DNA of 64,000 nt from Diadophis punctatus similis. Lineage: Eukaryota; Chordata; Lepidosauria; Squamata; Dipsadidae. Position numbers and translations under genes: made by a program. The first letter of the stretch is position 1, and each line of letters begins with the position of its first letter. Under the pieces are notes generated by a model, which saw nothing but the letters and a program-made list of their open reading frames with translations, made no database searches and had not been told where the DNA came from. The stretch spans positions 249,000,856 through 249,064,855 of the forward strand of contig JALIGW010000002.1 of assembly GCA_023053685.1 (NCBI GenBank), written 5' to 3'. Shown piece by piece: positions 12,461-24,737 of this stretch.

Positions 12461-13605
12461 CCATGATGGCAAACCTATGGCACGCATGCCACAAGTGGAA
12501 CGCGGAGCCATATCAGTGGGTACGCGAGCTGAGGTCCGGTGCGCTAGCTGATTTTCGGGCCTTCAGGGCCCACTGTGAGTCGGGAAACAGCCTGTTTTCA
12601 GCCTCCGGAGGGGGTGGGGAAGGCCCATTTTGTTGAGATATTCATAGACTGAAAGAGCCAAGAGTTACTATGCAGATTCAAGATCAGCCAATGAATCTGC
12701 ATAGTAACTCAGTCAGCCAATGAGAGTAAAGTGCTACTGAGCATGTGCAAAATAATTACACTTAAGGCTGGGTGTGGTTTCCAGTCTCCATTATGTCTCC
12801 ATTATGTATGCTTATCTCCATGAGGTCTCTGTAAGAAGTATGCTTTCAACTTGCTGTAAAGAAGAATGTATGGTACTGTAAATATGTTTATTTTGACTAT
12901 AAAGAAGTTATTTAATTCAACTAAAAGCAGTTGTGTGTGAGCTTCTGATTTATTTTTCAATGGAGTAAAATCTCCAATACGTTTTTTGCTCTCCCCAAGC
13001 TTCAGAGCCTTTCTAGGAGCCTGGGGAGGGCGAAAATGGCCTCCTCCCCCCGGAGGTACTCCAGAGGCTGGAAATGTTCCATTTGCCGACTTCCGATTGA
13101 ACCAGACATTCTGTTTTTTATTCTTCCCAAGCTTTAGAGCCTTTCTAGGAGCCTGGGGAGGGTGAAAACGGCCTTCCTCAACCCCCATGGAGGTCCTCCG
13201 GAGGCCACAAATGGCTTGAAGAAGTTGGGAAATGGGCAATTTCTCCCGAGGGCCTCCGGGAGGGTGGGAAAGGCCATTTTCGCCCTCCCCAGGCTCCTAG
13301 AAAGGCTCTGGAGCTTGGGAAGAGTAAAAAAATGGGACTTCCGGTTCAACCAGAACTTGGTAAATGGGTCATTTTCTACTTCTGGAGGGCCTGGGGGGGG
13401 AGAGGCCGTTTTCGCCCTCCCCGAGTTCCTAGAAAGGCTCTGAAGCCTGGGGAGAGCGAAAAATGGGCGTGCCATCGCGTGCCGGGAAAGGGAGCACGCG
13501 CACATGCATGGGGGGGCCCGCATGGAATTATGGGTGTGGGCACCCGCATGCCTCCCCGAGTCCCTCCTTTTGGCACGTGAACTGAAAAAAGGTTCGCCAT
13601 CACTG
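12461..13605 (+). mobile_element. hAT non-autonomous element (GATGGCGAACC family), with nested insertion
   Basis: The left end is CCATGATGGCAAACCTATGG and the right end AGGTTCGCCATCACTG. The 8-bp target duplication is CCCTATAC / TCCTATAC (12453-12460, 13606-13613), with one mismatch. The body is expanded by several direct and inverted copies of the CTCCTAGAAAGGCTCTGGAG unit and interrupted at 12631-12980. Confidence 0.85.
12631..12980 (+). mobile_element. LTR-like insertion of unknown family
   Basis: A 350-bp AT-rich insert sits inside the hAT body. Its ends, TGTTGAGAT and ATCTCCAATAC, are roughly complementary, as in an LTR with TGT...ACA ends. It holds a perfect 18-bp hairpin: GAGTTACTATGCAGATTC (12662-12679) pairs with 12693-12710. 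No coding sequence. It could be a solo LTR or a miniature transposon. Confidence 0.4.
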
Positions 13606-13859
13606 TCCTATACAGTTCCAGACAATTGGCTGTCCAATCTTCTCTTACAAACCTCCACTGATGGATCACCCACAACTTCTAAGGCATGTTTTCCAGCAGT
13701 AGAGTTCCAAAATTACGAGCAAGCTGTCAACAGAAACCCTGAGTGCAGGGAGCTTTTCCCAAAGCTTGTCTCTGTGACACTTCAAGCTCTGTGACACTTC
13801 AAGCTATTATCAGCTCTGCTGTCAAGCAAAGCCAAACATTTAATAGTGAGTGCCATACC

Positions 13860-15607
13860 ATGTGCACTAATCAAACAGGTGGCAAGAAAGTAGGGGCAGT
13901 CAGGCACAACACAGGTTATGTAGACAATAAACACAGGGTCAATCAAAATGGATTTAAATGTCTATACACCAATGCACAAAGTATGAGGAATAAGCAAGGA
14001 GAATTAGAAATTCAAGTAAATGAGGGAAGATATGATATAGTTGCCATTACGGAAACTTGGTGGGATGAAACTGACAAATGGAATATACAGCTAGAGTGAT
14101 TTAAATTATTTAAAAGAAACAGACCAAATAAAAGAGGAGGTGGAGTTGCACTATATATAAGAAATAACTACATCTCTACAGAAATAGAGCACAACAATAA
14201 TGAAAATCATCTCGAATGCATTTGGGTCAATATTAAAGGGGGCGAAATGACATTGCATTGCCATAGGTCTATACCACAGGCCACCCAGCCAAACGGAGGA
14301 AGTAGATGAACTTTTTGCTAGTCAGCTAACTAAGGTATGTAGGAAGCACATCACAATAGTAATGGGGGATTTTACCTACCCTGACATCAACTGGGAGACA
14401 AACTCTGCACCAAGTGGAAGAGCCAACAGGTTCCTAACAAACCTAGCAGACAACTTTGTTACCCTAAAAGTAGAGAAGGGAACAAGGGGATCAGCCATAT
14501 TGGACTTAATTCTCACTAACAGGTGTTGAAGCTACCGGAACCTTGGGGGCAAGTGATCATGCAATATTGGAATTCAACATTATGCAAACACAAGCAGTAG
14601 AACAAAGTCAAACTAGAGTCTTGGACTTTAAGAGAGCTAATTTCAATAAACTTAGAGAGAACTTGGGAAAGATTCCATGGATGGGAATCCTCAAGGGGAA
14701 AACCACTCAAGAAGCTTGGGAAATTTTGAAAAGTGATATTATAAAAGCCCACACTAGCACAATACCAATGAAGAAGAAAAATAATAGGTCTCAAAAGAAA
14801 CCAGCATGGCTGCATAAAGAACTCTGACAAATTGAAAGACAAAAAGGACAAGTATAAAAAGTGGAAAGAAGGGGAAATAACTAAGGCAGAATACCAGCAA
14901 ATAGCCGGAGCCTGTAAAGATAAAGTGAGGAAAGCTAAGGTTCACAATGAACAAAGGCTTACGATAAAAGTAAAAAGTAACAAAAAAAGCTTCTTCCAAC
15001 ATATTAAAAACAAGAAAAAAGTCAAGGAAACAATTGGTTCACTGCAGGGAGAAAGTGGCAAAAAGATGACAAGCAACAGGGAGAAAGCAGAACTACTTAA
15101 CAGGTTTTTTGCATCTGTCTTTACACAAAAGGAAAAAACAGCCGAACCTATCAAAAACAGCATCACAAAAAACATTAGGAACACAAGTTAAAATAGGGAA
15201 GAAAATGGTAAGTGAACACCTGTCTACCCTAGATGAATTCAAATCACCAGGACCAGATGGATTACACCCCAAGGCACCGGGGAACTGCCAGAGGACTGGA
15301 AAAGAGCTGATGTAGTTTCCTTCTTCAAAAAAAAAAAGGGGGGGGAGATCCAGGAAACTACAGACCTATCTGCCTGACCTCAATACCAGGGAAGATTTTG
15401 GAAAAGATAAGCAACAAATCAATGAACACCTAGAAGCAAACAAAGTAATAACCAAAAGCCAACATGGGTTTGTCAAAAACAGATCATGCCACATTAATCT
15501 TATTGCATTCTTTCACAAAGTGACAAAATTAGTGGACCAGAGGAATGCTGTCGATGTGGTTTACTTGGACTTCAGTAAGGCATTTGATAAAGTAGACCAT
15601 AACCTAC
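13860..15607 (+). mobile_element. CR1 LINE, 5' part (endonuclease to reverse transcriptase)
   Basis: Disabled ORF2 reads, with frame breaks: endonuclease (CLYTNAQSMRNKQ; DIVAITETWWDE), linker (PAWLHKEL; KKSFFQHIKNKKK; LLNRFFASVFTQK), then reverse transcriptase ([28 protein letters not shown]). It stops at 15607, where the LTR element is inserted, and resumes at 21406. Stops and frameshifts make it non-functional. Confidence 0.9.
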
Positions 15608-18490
15608 TGTTATAAGGAAATATCCTTTTAGGTTCAGTTCCAAGTGGGGAAAAAGACACTGGATTCATGAAGGTTGCTTGGAAGGAAGGTTTAATGGTGG
15701 ACAGGAGCACATGGCTTGAGCCCCTGTACAGAAAAGGTAGCTTACATGGTTCCAGGTGTGGTGAAGAGAAAAGAGAAAGAGGAATGCTGAGTTCCTGGTT
15801 TTTATAGTCTAAGTTGGGTCCCACCTCTTAGATTTCCTTTTCCTGTATAGAAATGTATCCCATTGGCTCTCAGACTCCCCAGGGGCATGCTGGGGCAACT
15901 TTTGGCTTTTGTCTAATCCAGCTTTTGCTGAATGAAAGGGCCTTGGGCAAATCCTATTGTGGTTTTATCATGCAGAAGACTTCCAGTCCAGGTGAGAGGA
16001 ATATGTGAGCTGGGGTGGGGGTTTCCAAGAGGAGTCTTTTGTTTGTTTAAAAGCATGTTTCCAGATGTGTTCCACAGAATATCTTCTACCTTTTAATATC
16101 TCCTAGGATATCTCATTTCCTAGGAGAGGGATGGGTGCTAACTTCCTACAATCCCTCATTTTTTTTTCAAAACATGTGAGTGCAACACATGTTTTGACAC
16201 AAACTTCAAATTGATCAGGTCAAGGAGATTTTATGGGTGCTTTCAATTTTCTCTGATGCAGAGGGGAAGACGTTGAAAGAGGCAGTTGAAAGAGGCAGCA
16301 GCAGGATTCCTTCAGTGGCTCCCAAAAGGAGAGCTTTCAATCATGATGGTCAATGGCCAGGGCAAAAGTTCTGGAAATAAATTTACAGTATCCAATTTTC
16401 CATGCCAATTATGTTCAGATGTTTGATAACACTTTCGATGAGCTCCCAGACAGGTTTCAAGCAAGCACAGGCCCCACAATATTCCCACAGCCATGGTTTA
16501 CCTTGAAATCACAGGCTGCCCATTTCCAAGGGATGGTTCTTGAATTTGCCCTAGCTCTTACTTTAGTGCATCTAGGATTTGTGAGTCCAAATTGAAGTTA
16601 GCCAGTGTGCAATCTAGGCTTTTCCTTTTTTTTTTTTTAGAATGAGCCCTGGGACTCTTACTCCTGAGACCACCAGTGCAAAATACCCTGCTTTACTGGG
16701 CAGCAGTCAGGCCTTGGGTTTTCGAAGATCCTTTCTGCTAGCTCTTCAAGTGGGGAAATTGCCTGAGGGGACCTGTCCCCTCCCCCATGGAATTTGCAGG
16801 GAGATATGACTTCCTGGGCTTTAATGCCACAAAGCAGGAGTCAAAACAACAACAACAAAACCAGCAAGCTAAAAGCAGCTTTGGGTGGAGGTAGGTGGAA
16901 AAAGGATAACCTCAGTCTAATTCTGAATGGCGTGTCTCCGTGTGTTTGTGTATGCAGCTACAAATTTACCTCCCACTAGACAGAAATCTAAAGTGTACAG
17001 AACTCACTGTGGCAACCACTCCCAATACAATTCTTACATGAGTACATTAAACTGATTACAATATAGATGAGACAAGAAAGAGAAACGTTACATTGAATTT
17101 CAGTGAATGAAGCAAGGAAAGAAAGAAAACAAAGAAAAAACTTTACAATGAATTTCTGTGACTGAAGCAAAGAAAGAAAGAAAAACTTTACAATGAAGTT
17201 CCGTGACTGAAGCAAAGAAAGAAAACTTTACAATGAAGTTCCCCCCTCCCCCCCTAGTCTTTTCAGCTATCTTCTGGGGATTGAAAATAGATGTTTGGTC
17301 TTTATTTGTCCATCTCAGGGTCCTTTCATTCATGTCCGCTGGGTGGCTTTAGGTGTTGGTGGTAAGGCTGGTCAGCCAGGCTTGGAAAGATCTGCTCCAC
17401 TCTGGTTGCTGTGATGACTAGAGGACTAGATTCAAACCCAATTCTGGCTCAAATGGATGGAATGTCTTTACTGGAGGCAGTTTCTGAGCCCATTTGGTCT
17501 GCTTCCATAGGCTTCAGGATCATGTGTGCAGGGCTGAAAGACATAAGAACAGGGTCCCTTCCCCCTTTTGCTAGTAATTCTACAACGAGAGGCATTGTAA
17601 AAGGATTAGAGATTTGGGGGGGGGGAGTAGATAGCTTGCAGGCAGGGTTTGAGGAAAACAAACAACACATCAGTATCGCAGTTAAATCAATTATAACAAA
17701 ATGGAGACATCACCGGGAAAAAAAATGAACAGACATTTCCATCTTAGCAGAGAATTGGCATCCATTAAACATCACAGAAGAGCAATATTAAAACTGTTTG
17801 CATGTACATACAGTAAATGTGAGAATGGAATTTTCCTGTAAATTAACTTAAAACATTGTCCCTTAAATTTTGGCTTTTCTTAAAAACACAGAGAGGAATA
17901 GGAAAATTGAACTCTGTTCCTTGTCCCAGACCAGGTTGGCCAGTCCTAACTGGGCAAAGACATTTTCCTTTCTTTTCAGTGCTTTTAATTTTTCTAACAA
18001 TTTGAAATTCATATCTCTAGGAAACAGAGATATTTTACAGTTGCAATTACCTCGAGTGCGCACAAGACAAGACAAAGACGTACACATACACAAAAACATG
18101 GACAAAGAGGATGACAGGACACACACACAAGTCCTTCCTGCCATAAATTTCAGTTAAATTAGGGAAGGCACAAATCTTAACAAACAAACCACGTGGTTAC
18201 ATATAAGAGAGAGAGAAGAAAAGAGAGAGAGACAAACAAACAAACACCTCAACATTTTTCCTTTTCTGTTTTCTTAAGTACCTTTATTTAGCCAAATTGG
18301 CTGTTTTGTTTTGTTTTGTTTTTTCTGTGTCATCCCTCAGCAAAGTCCATTTCCTACTTTTGCACATTCCTGTATTCCTGGCGTTCCAGGTTCCAAGCCC
18401 TCACAAGGGTACCCGCCACCCTCGAACTAGAGCTTCCCATGATCCTTTAAATGTAAGGTTCACTTTGGCTTAGCTAGTGACGCGCTCACT

Positions 18491-18656
18491 GTTTTCAGAG
18501 GCTAAAAAACTCTGGGAAGGACTTCCGATTCCCTCATGGAAGTAAGGGCCCCTTCCTTGGGGAGTCGTCCGCAGTTTTCAGAGGCTAAAAAACTCTGGGA
18601 AGGACTTCCGCTACCCCACAGAAGTATGGGCCCCTTCCTTGGGGAATCTCCTTTAG
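18491..18656. repeat. Two tandem 83-bp units inside the LTR element
   Basis: GTTTTCAGAGGCTAAAAAAC begins at 18491 and again at 18574. Both units continue with CTCTGGGAAGGACTTCCG and GGGCCCCTTCCTTGGGGA, with a few differences. They may be a leader or structural repeat of the element. Confidence 0.8.
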
Positions 18657-18795
18657 GTTTATCAGATCCAAAAAGGGGATCTGCGAGGACGTAGTCGCCC
18701 CTGTACGACTAGTACTAAGACCTCCACTTTCTATTCACGAGCTTCACATTTTAGAACCAAAAAAATTATGGGGTTTGCTTTTGGGATGTGCACAT

Positions 18796-18837
18796 AAAAA
18801 CAACAACAACAACAAAATTTGCTTTCCCACCCTTCAA

Positions 18838-18875
<38 letters not shown>
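18796..18875. repeat. Microsatellites (AAC)n and (CA)n
   Basis: A short AAC run at 18799-18815 is followed by about 18 CA units at 18838-18874. Simple sequence. Confidence 0.95.
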
Positions 18876-18876
<1 letters not shown>

Positions 18877-19019
18877 TCCTCCTTCCCTAACAGAAGCTCC
18901 TGTGCTCTGTAAACGCTAAACAGAACTTACACAAATCAAAACAGAGAAAGAGAAGACATTGACACATAGGCTGGTAGATGAGAAAGAAACTCTATACTAC
19001 CAAATGAGGATAAACAAAA

Positions 19020-19430
19020 ATAATTCAATATTATGAAAAGCTGTATGAGCAAGAAGTTTCAGAAAATAAAATTAAAGAATATTTGAAAAAAATGGAATTG
19101 CCTAAAGTACCAGAAAAGGACAAAACTATTAAATGAATGAATATCAATGATGGAATTATCAGAAGCAGATCAAGAGACAAAAGAACAACCAAACACCAGG
19201 ACCAGGTGGGCCAGTGGCAGAATTTTACAAAGATTTTACATAATGAGGTATTGATTGATGTAAAGGTACCACATTCCTGAATGGGAGCAAATATTACTTT
19301 GATTCCAAAATAAAATTCAGATTTAATGCAGATAAAACTATAGGCCCATCTCTTCACTGAATGCTGACTATAAAATATATACTTCAATAATGGCAGCAAA
19401 CTAAAAGGTTCCTAAATTAATTTATACATT
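19020..19430 (+). mobile_element. L1 ORF2 fragment nested in the LTR element
   Basis: With indels the + strand reads EYLKKMELPKVPEKDK, then the KTPGPDG-equivalent region, and NYRPISSLNADYKI, which correspond to the start of an L1 reverse transcriptase. It is degenerate. Confidence 0.6.
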
Positions 19431-19719
19431 CCGCTCTCTTAAGCTTTTCCTAAGAGACAGATTAAAAACAAAATGAGAATGATTTTAAATACATAAAAAA
19501 GGCACAAGAAAAGGATGCTATTCATTTCGATACTGGAAGTGCTAAATATAAATATTATGGCAGACACAGAAATTAAAGGCATGGAAACTTTGAAAACTAA
19601 TTTTGCACCAAGTGAGAAATAAAATATGTTAATAACCAACCAAGATGAAGTTGTAGAAGGATTTGAAACTGCATCATTAACATAATACCAATCAGAAAAA
19701 AAAAACCAGAAATCCAAGA

Positions 19720-20290
19720 AACCAGCATGGCTGCACAAAGACCTCACTGACAAATTTAATGAATGAAGGACAGTTACAAAAATGGAAAGAGGGCACATAA
19801 CTAAGGCAGAATATCAGCAGATAGCAAGAATCTGTAAAGAAAAATCAGGAAACAAAAGCCTTGAATGAACAATGACTTGCAACAAAGGTGAAAGATAATA
19901 TAAAAGATTCTTCCAATACATAAAAAACAAGAAAAAAATCAAGGAAACAGTTGGACCACTAAGGAGAGACGGCAACACAGAGAAAACCATGAGTTGCTTA
20001 ACTCATTCTTTGCATGTCTTCTTGCAAAAAGAAATGCAACCCAACTAACCAGAAATATAACTGGAAAGGAAAAATAAAACAGACTGCAAGCTAAAGTTAA
20101 AATAAGCAGAAACAGTAAGAGAACACCAGGTCCCAGAGTCCTAAAGAAGCTGGTAAATGAAATCTCAGAACCACTGCACATCTTAAAAAAAAAATCTTGG
20201 GACACGGGGACTACCTGAGAAACTGGGAAAAAGCTAATGTGGTTCCCATCTTCAAAAAGAAAGAAAAAAAAACAACAAAATTCTGAGCCC
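19720..20290 (+). mobile_element. CR1 fragment nested in the LTR element
   Basis: It matches 14800-15330 (CAGCATGGCTGCACAAAG; AACTAAGGCAGAATATCAGC; AAAAACAAGAAAAAAAT), but is shorter and more decayed. It has no intact frame. Confidence 0.7.
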
Positions 20291-21405
20291 TATCTAATGC
20301 AAAGAAAAGTAAAATCCTACCCCTAGGTAAGGAAAACCAAAAATATAGATAACTATTATAAATTGGTGCAACAAATTAAAACAGATTTGGAGAAGTGGAA
20401 AAGAACCACCATAAAATGAGTATCCTGCAATGGCTAGCAGACAAAACAGGGCTGGGGGGGGGAGAAGGGGGGGAAAAGAGGGGGGGGGAGGAAATATCAA
20501 AGGATTTAGGAAGATACATTAACTTGGTTAAACAAAAAGCATGATTATTTTTTCCTAAAATGATTTGTACCCAGACAACACACTATTCAATTGAAATTGG
20601 AATTTACATATGCCATAAAGTAAAATTAAAAAGCAAAAATTACCCCCCACACACATACACACATGCAAACACACATTTCCCAGTTTTCTATGGTTTAAAG
20701 TAAAATTTAGAGGTAGGTACTCACCTTCTTTCCAAGCAGCCCTTGAATTGAAACTCCAAAACCCCTTTAAAACCTAATTTCCAATGGCCCAGGTCAAATA
20801 AATTTATTTAGGCCCGGATCACTGGAGAGGTTAGCTTGGAAACCATCTGGCTCGCCAATTGTTATAAGGAAATATCCTTTTAGGTTCAGTTCCAAGTGGG
20901 GAAAAAGACACTGGATTCATGAAGGTTGCTTGGAAGGAAGGTTTAATGGTGGACAGGGGCACATGGCTTGAGCCCCTGTACAGAAAAGGTAGCTTACATG
21001 GTTCCAGGTGTGGGTGGAGAGAAAAAGAGGAAGAGGAATGCTGAGTTCCTGGTTTTTATAGTCTAAGTTGGGTCCCACCTCTTAGATTTCCTTTTCCTGT
21101 ATAGAAATGTATCCCATTGGCTCTCAGACCCCCCCAGGGGCATGCTGGGGCAACTTTTGGCTTTTGTCTAATCCAGCTTTTGCTGAATGAAAGGGCCTTG
21201 GGCAAATCCTATTGTGGTTTTATCATGCAAAAGACTTCCAGTCCAGGTGAGAGGAATATGTGAGCTGGGGTGGGGGTTTCCAAGAGGAGTCTTTTGTTTG
21301 TTTAAAAGCATGTTTCCAGATGTGTTCCACAGAATATCTTCTACCTTTTAATATCTCCTAGGATATCTCATTTCCTAGGAGAGGGGTGGGTGCTAACTTC
21401 CTACA

Positions 21406-21868
21406 CTACTACTAGATAAAGTAGAAAAATGTGGGATGGACAGCAACACCACCAGATGGATTCAAAACTGGCTAACCAACCGCACTCAACGTGTAGTGCT
21501 CAATGGAACTGCATCTACATGGAGGGAAGTATGCAGTGGAGTACCCCAAGGCTCTGTTTTAGGCCCAGTACTCTTCAACATCTTCATCAATGACTTGGAC
21601 AAGGGGATAGATGAATGGGAAGCAATGGGTGGAAACTAAACAAGGAGAGAAGTAACTTAGAACTAAGGAGAAATTTCCTGACAGTTAGAACAATTAATCC
21701 ATGGAACAGCCTGCCTCCAGAAGTTGTGAATGCTCCAACACTGGAAGTTTTTAAGAAGATGTTGGATAACCATTTGTCTGAAGTAGTGTAGGGTTTCCTG
21801 CCTAAGCAGGGGGTTGGACTAGAAGACCTCCAAGGTCCCTTCCAACTCTGTTATTATTATTTTATAAA
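21406..21868 (+). mobile_element. CR1 LINE, 3' part (continuation of 13860-15607)
   Basis: It resumes the reverse transcriptase right after the LTR element: [18 protein letters not shown] and [20 protein letters not shown]. It then jumps by an internal deletion (about 21615) to the CR1 3' end, finishing CCAAGGTCCCTTCCAACTCTG and a TTATTATTATTTTA tail. The YADD box is within the deleted part. Confidence 0.9.
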
Positions 21869-21959
21869 CAGAAGGGAGCTTCAAGGTAGAGTCAATTGGG
21901 AACCAAATAGGGAAGCCAACAATTAGAGAGATGAGAATAAGTAACAAATCCCGGCTGGA

Positions 21960-23255
21960 GGACTTTGGCCTTGCTCAGCGCTCCATTCGCCCCTTCTTAC
22001 CGGTTTCAGCGAAGGGGTAAAACACAGAGAGCTAATGCGCCTAGACTAGAGAGGAGGCAGCAAAGTGGGGAAACTGGGATGGGAGCCAATGAACGACCCC
22101 TCCTTGTCCCCCTTCCTGGTCTCCTGGCGTCTTTTAAGCCAGGGCTGCGGAGATCCCCTCTCGGGGAGGGACGCTCAAGAGGCACCAGGTGGGCGAGGAT
22201 GCTGTGAGTGGGGGAGGGGGAGGGGGAGGGGGGAGAAGGAGGATGAGGGGGAATCCCCAGGTGGGGGAAGGGAGGAGGGATTCCTTGGGGGAGGGAAGGA
22301 GAGCAAGGTGGAGTTTCCCTCTTGCGCACCTCCCCTTCTGAATCTCCGCCTTTTCTTGCAAGGTTTTCTGCTCCGTGGGAACTGCTGCACCGCCGCTTCT
22401 CCTCTTCCGTTGCTGCTTTTGCAAACGGCTCTCCGATCCCCTTAAAATCCTCCCTCCGAGCCCCCCCCCGCCTCCTTCCCCGAAGCCCAAGATTTGTGCA
22501 GACTGGCTCCCAGGGTGAGGCTGGCTGGTGTTTTCCGGCCGTACCATCCCCAAGTTCCCCTGTTGCTGCTGGGGAGGATCCACCTCCCAGGGTCTGGACT
22601 GGAGGGGTGGGAGGGGATCTGGGGTCAGAGGGATTGTGGCTGGAGGGCTCCCTCCAAGGGCGAGAACCCTGCTAGGAGAAGCCCAGTGGCATCTAAAGGC
22701 GAGAGGCGGAGACTGAGAAGCGCCCAAGTGGACTTGGCCAATGGGCAGCCCTGTCCAGGTGGGCTTGCTTGGAGATACAGCACCTGAATCTGCCTCTCTT
22801 GCCTGCCCAGATTCCCTTTCTGGTGACTGTTGCATCCCCGGTTCTCTCTACCCATGTAAGTGAACAGGACTGTCTGCGGACGTTTTCAATTTAAATTTTA
22901 GTTCTTTTATGGATTGTATATCTATTCTGAAAAAGAAGCTCTCCGCTCTTTTTTACATACAGCTTTGGAACCAGATCAAGAGGCTTCTGTGAAATAATTG
23001 GAAAGATAAAAGATTCTCAGGTCAAGAGACAGGCATCTGAACTGGGGGGGGGGAGACAGACAGACAGGGAGCAGAAGGGAGAGAGAAATGTCAAATTGTT
23101 TTGTGGTGTTTTTTAACAAGGGGGGGTCATGTGACTGGGAGTGAGTGACATCGAGTTGGCCACACCCACCCAGGATTTGTGGCTCCCGGTGTTTTCTTTT
23201 CTGTGGGAAACTGGTCCAAATGACTCTTTGAGCATTTAAGGTTGCAGACTCCTGG
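21960..23255. other. GC-rich block ending in a hAT terminus
   Basis: 21960-22870 is CpG- and G-rich with long spurious open frames in several phases (a 233-codon minus frame is proline-rich low complexity). 23105-23255 ends with sequence whose reverse complement, CAGGAGTCTGCAACCTTAAA, is a typical hAT terminus, and includes GTCATGTGACTGGGAGTG. The matching left terminus was not found. It may be another transposon carrying promoter-like DNA, but this is not shown. Confidence 0.4.
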
Positions 23256-23544
23256 GCTAGAGCCTTTCATTCAACAGCTTCACTGTTACATTTAACCATT
23301 TGCCAAGGCAGGTTTCAAAGGCTTATCCTGCATGCCCCCAGGTGTAAAACTGGCTGGAACAATCTTCACCAGCCCCCAAGGGAGGTTCACTTTCTCCTTG
23401 GCTGTCATTCATCATTTTATTAATTATTTTATTAATTTTATTAATTTTATTTTGTCAAGCACCTATTTAATAATATATATTACCACATGATTTGAATACA
23501 TAAAATGAATACCAATAAAAGGGAACATTCCCCTGCTAGTACAC
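23256..23544. other. Unassigned AT-rich stretch
   Basis: No gene. 23420-23520 (ATTTTGTCAAGCACCTATTT) resembles the 3' flank of the LINE at 49480-49560, so it is probably a LINE 3' scrap. Confidence 0.4.
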
Positions 23545-24026
23545 TTTCGTTTGGTATTGTTCGAGCAAGAGGAAAAATGAGTGTGCCCTCTTGGGAGACT
23601 TGAAAGAAAAGGTATAGGATAGATAGTCACGGACCAAAGCTATTCCTGTGCTCGGTGGGAGTCGAATATGACTTAATGGCACCTAAGGAAAGACGGAATC
23701 CATGAAAGCCTCTTGCAAACGCTTCAGGGTAGAAATGGGACGAGGGTGATTTTCAACCTTATGTCACTAGATGGCGCTCTAGAAAGAAGCAACACTCGGC
23801 GCCTAGAAAGCAGAGAATAAGAGTACAGCAGCGGCATCGCTAGTATTGACATTACACCGGAGGGAGAGAGGCCGAGCTGCAACAAACTGAAACGATAGAG
23901 TACTAGATTGCTAGAGAGGAGGAGGAGCAGGACAGAGGAAGTTCCTCTTCCGGCTCACCCCCAGGAGGAGGATGGGGTCGGCGGAGCGTCTTGTGCTGCT
24001 TGAAGGGTCGAAGCGGCTCCTGGGAG
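23545..24026 (+). promoter_or_regulatory. Zinc-finger unit B promoter and first exon
   Basis: This is the sister of 1855-2330, with a few substitutions. CTTCCGG is at 23947-23953. The first exon has an ATG at 23972 (MGSAERLVLLEGSKRLLG) and donor GGGAG|GTGAGT at 24026/24027. The intron to the finger exon at 32402 is inflated to about 8 kb by transposons. The ATG is conserved in A and B but not in C and D, so it may not be used. Confidence 0.6.
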
Positions 24027-24737
24027 GTGAGTGGAGGGCAGGTGGGAGGAGAAGCCGGGAGCAAGTCGGGCCTTTTGGTTTCCTCCACGGCCTGGAAGCG
24101 GCGAAGGGACAAGAATGAAACATGCGGGCTGCGGCGGCGGCTGCATATTCTTTCTCTCCCCAAATGTTTTTATCCTTTTGCTACATGATTTCAAGATGCT
24201 GCCTGTGATTTTCTGCTGGGAGATTTAAAGAAATCTTGATATATTTTTCATATTTCTTAACCACCCACCTCCTTCACCCTTCACGTAACACTTGAATCCT
24301 TGTGGTTTCCTTGACATGTTGTTTCCCTGGCAAGCCAGGAGTTTCATGGGCAAAAGGGATGCTTGCATCGGATTTGTTCACCATTTCATCTGTTAGTGAC
24401 CCCAACTTTTAAAAAGTAGATTAAAAAATTTGAGCGATTGCACTTCTCAGTCATTTTGCAGACAAATACACATAATTTTTTACATAAATAAAATTTTAGG
24501 AGGGTATTTCTGTGTCAATAGGAACACATATTCACTGCATTCAGAAAGTATTCAAACCCCTTTCCCTTCTGTCAATTTTGTTACGCTGCAGCCTGATTTT
24601 TCACCTGTTGAAATTCATTTTTTCTCATTCATGAACATTCATAATGACAAAGTGAAAACAGAATTCTATAAATGTCGGCCAATTTATTAAAAACAAAAAG
24701 ATCTGAAATATCACATTGGCATAAGTATTCAGATCCT

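Larger units (their letters stand above)
15608..21405 (-). mobile_element. Endogenous retrovirus-like LTR element, complete with both LTRs but without recognisable genes
   Basis: LTRs at 15608-16150 and 20860-21405 (543 and 546 bp) are nearly identical and start TGTTATAAGG / end CTTCCTACA on the + strand. A 4-bp duplication CTAC flanks the element, and joining the flanks restores the CR1 sequence. In minus-strand reading the LTR (TGTAGG...TAACA) is followed after two bases by TGGCGAGCCAGATGG, a plausible tRNA primer-binding site. A purine tract (AAAAAAAAATGAGGGAT) precedes the other LTR. No gag, protease, pol or env motif was found in the 4.7 kb interior, which instead carries L1 and CR1 pieces. 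It is a non-autonomous or gutted element. Near-identical LTRs imply recent insertion. Confidence 0.85.

Noticed and set aside
22134..22835. 233-codon minus-strand frame
   Set aside because: Proline/serine-rich GC-driven frame overlapping others in several phases, with no motif.
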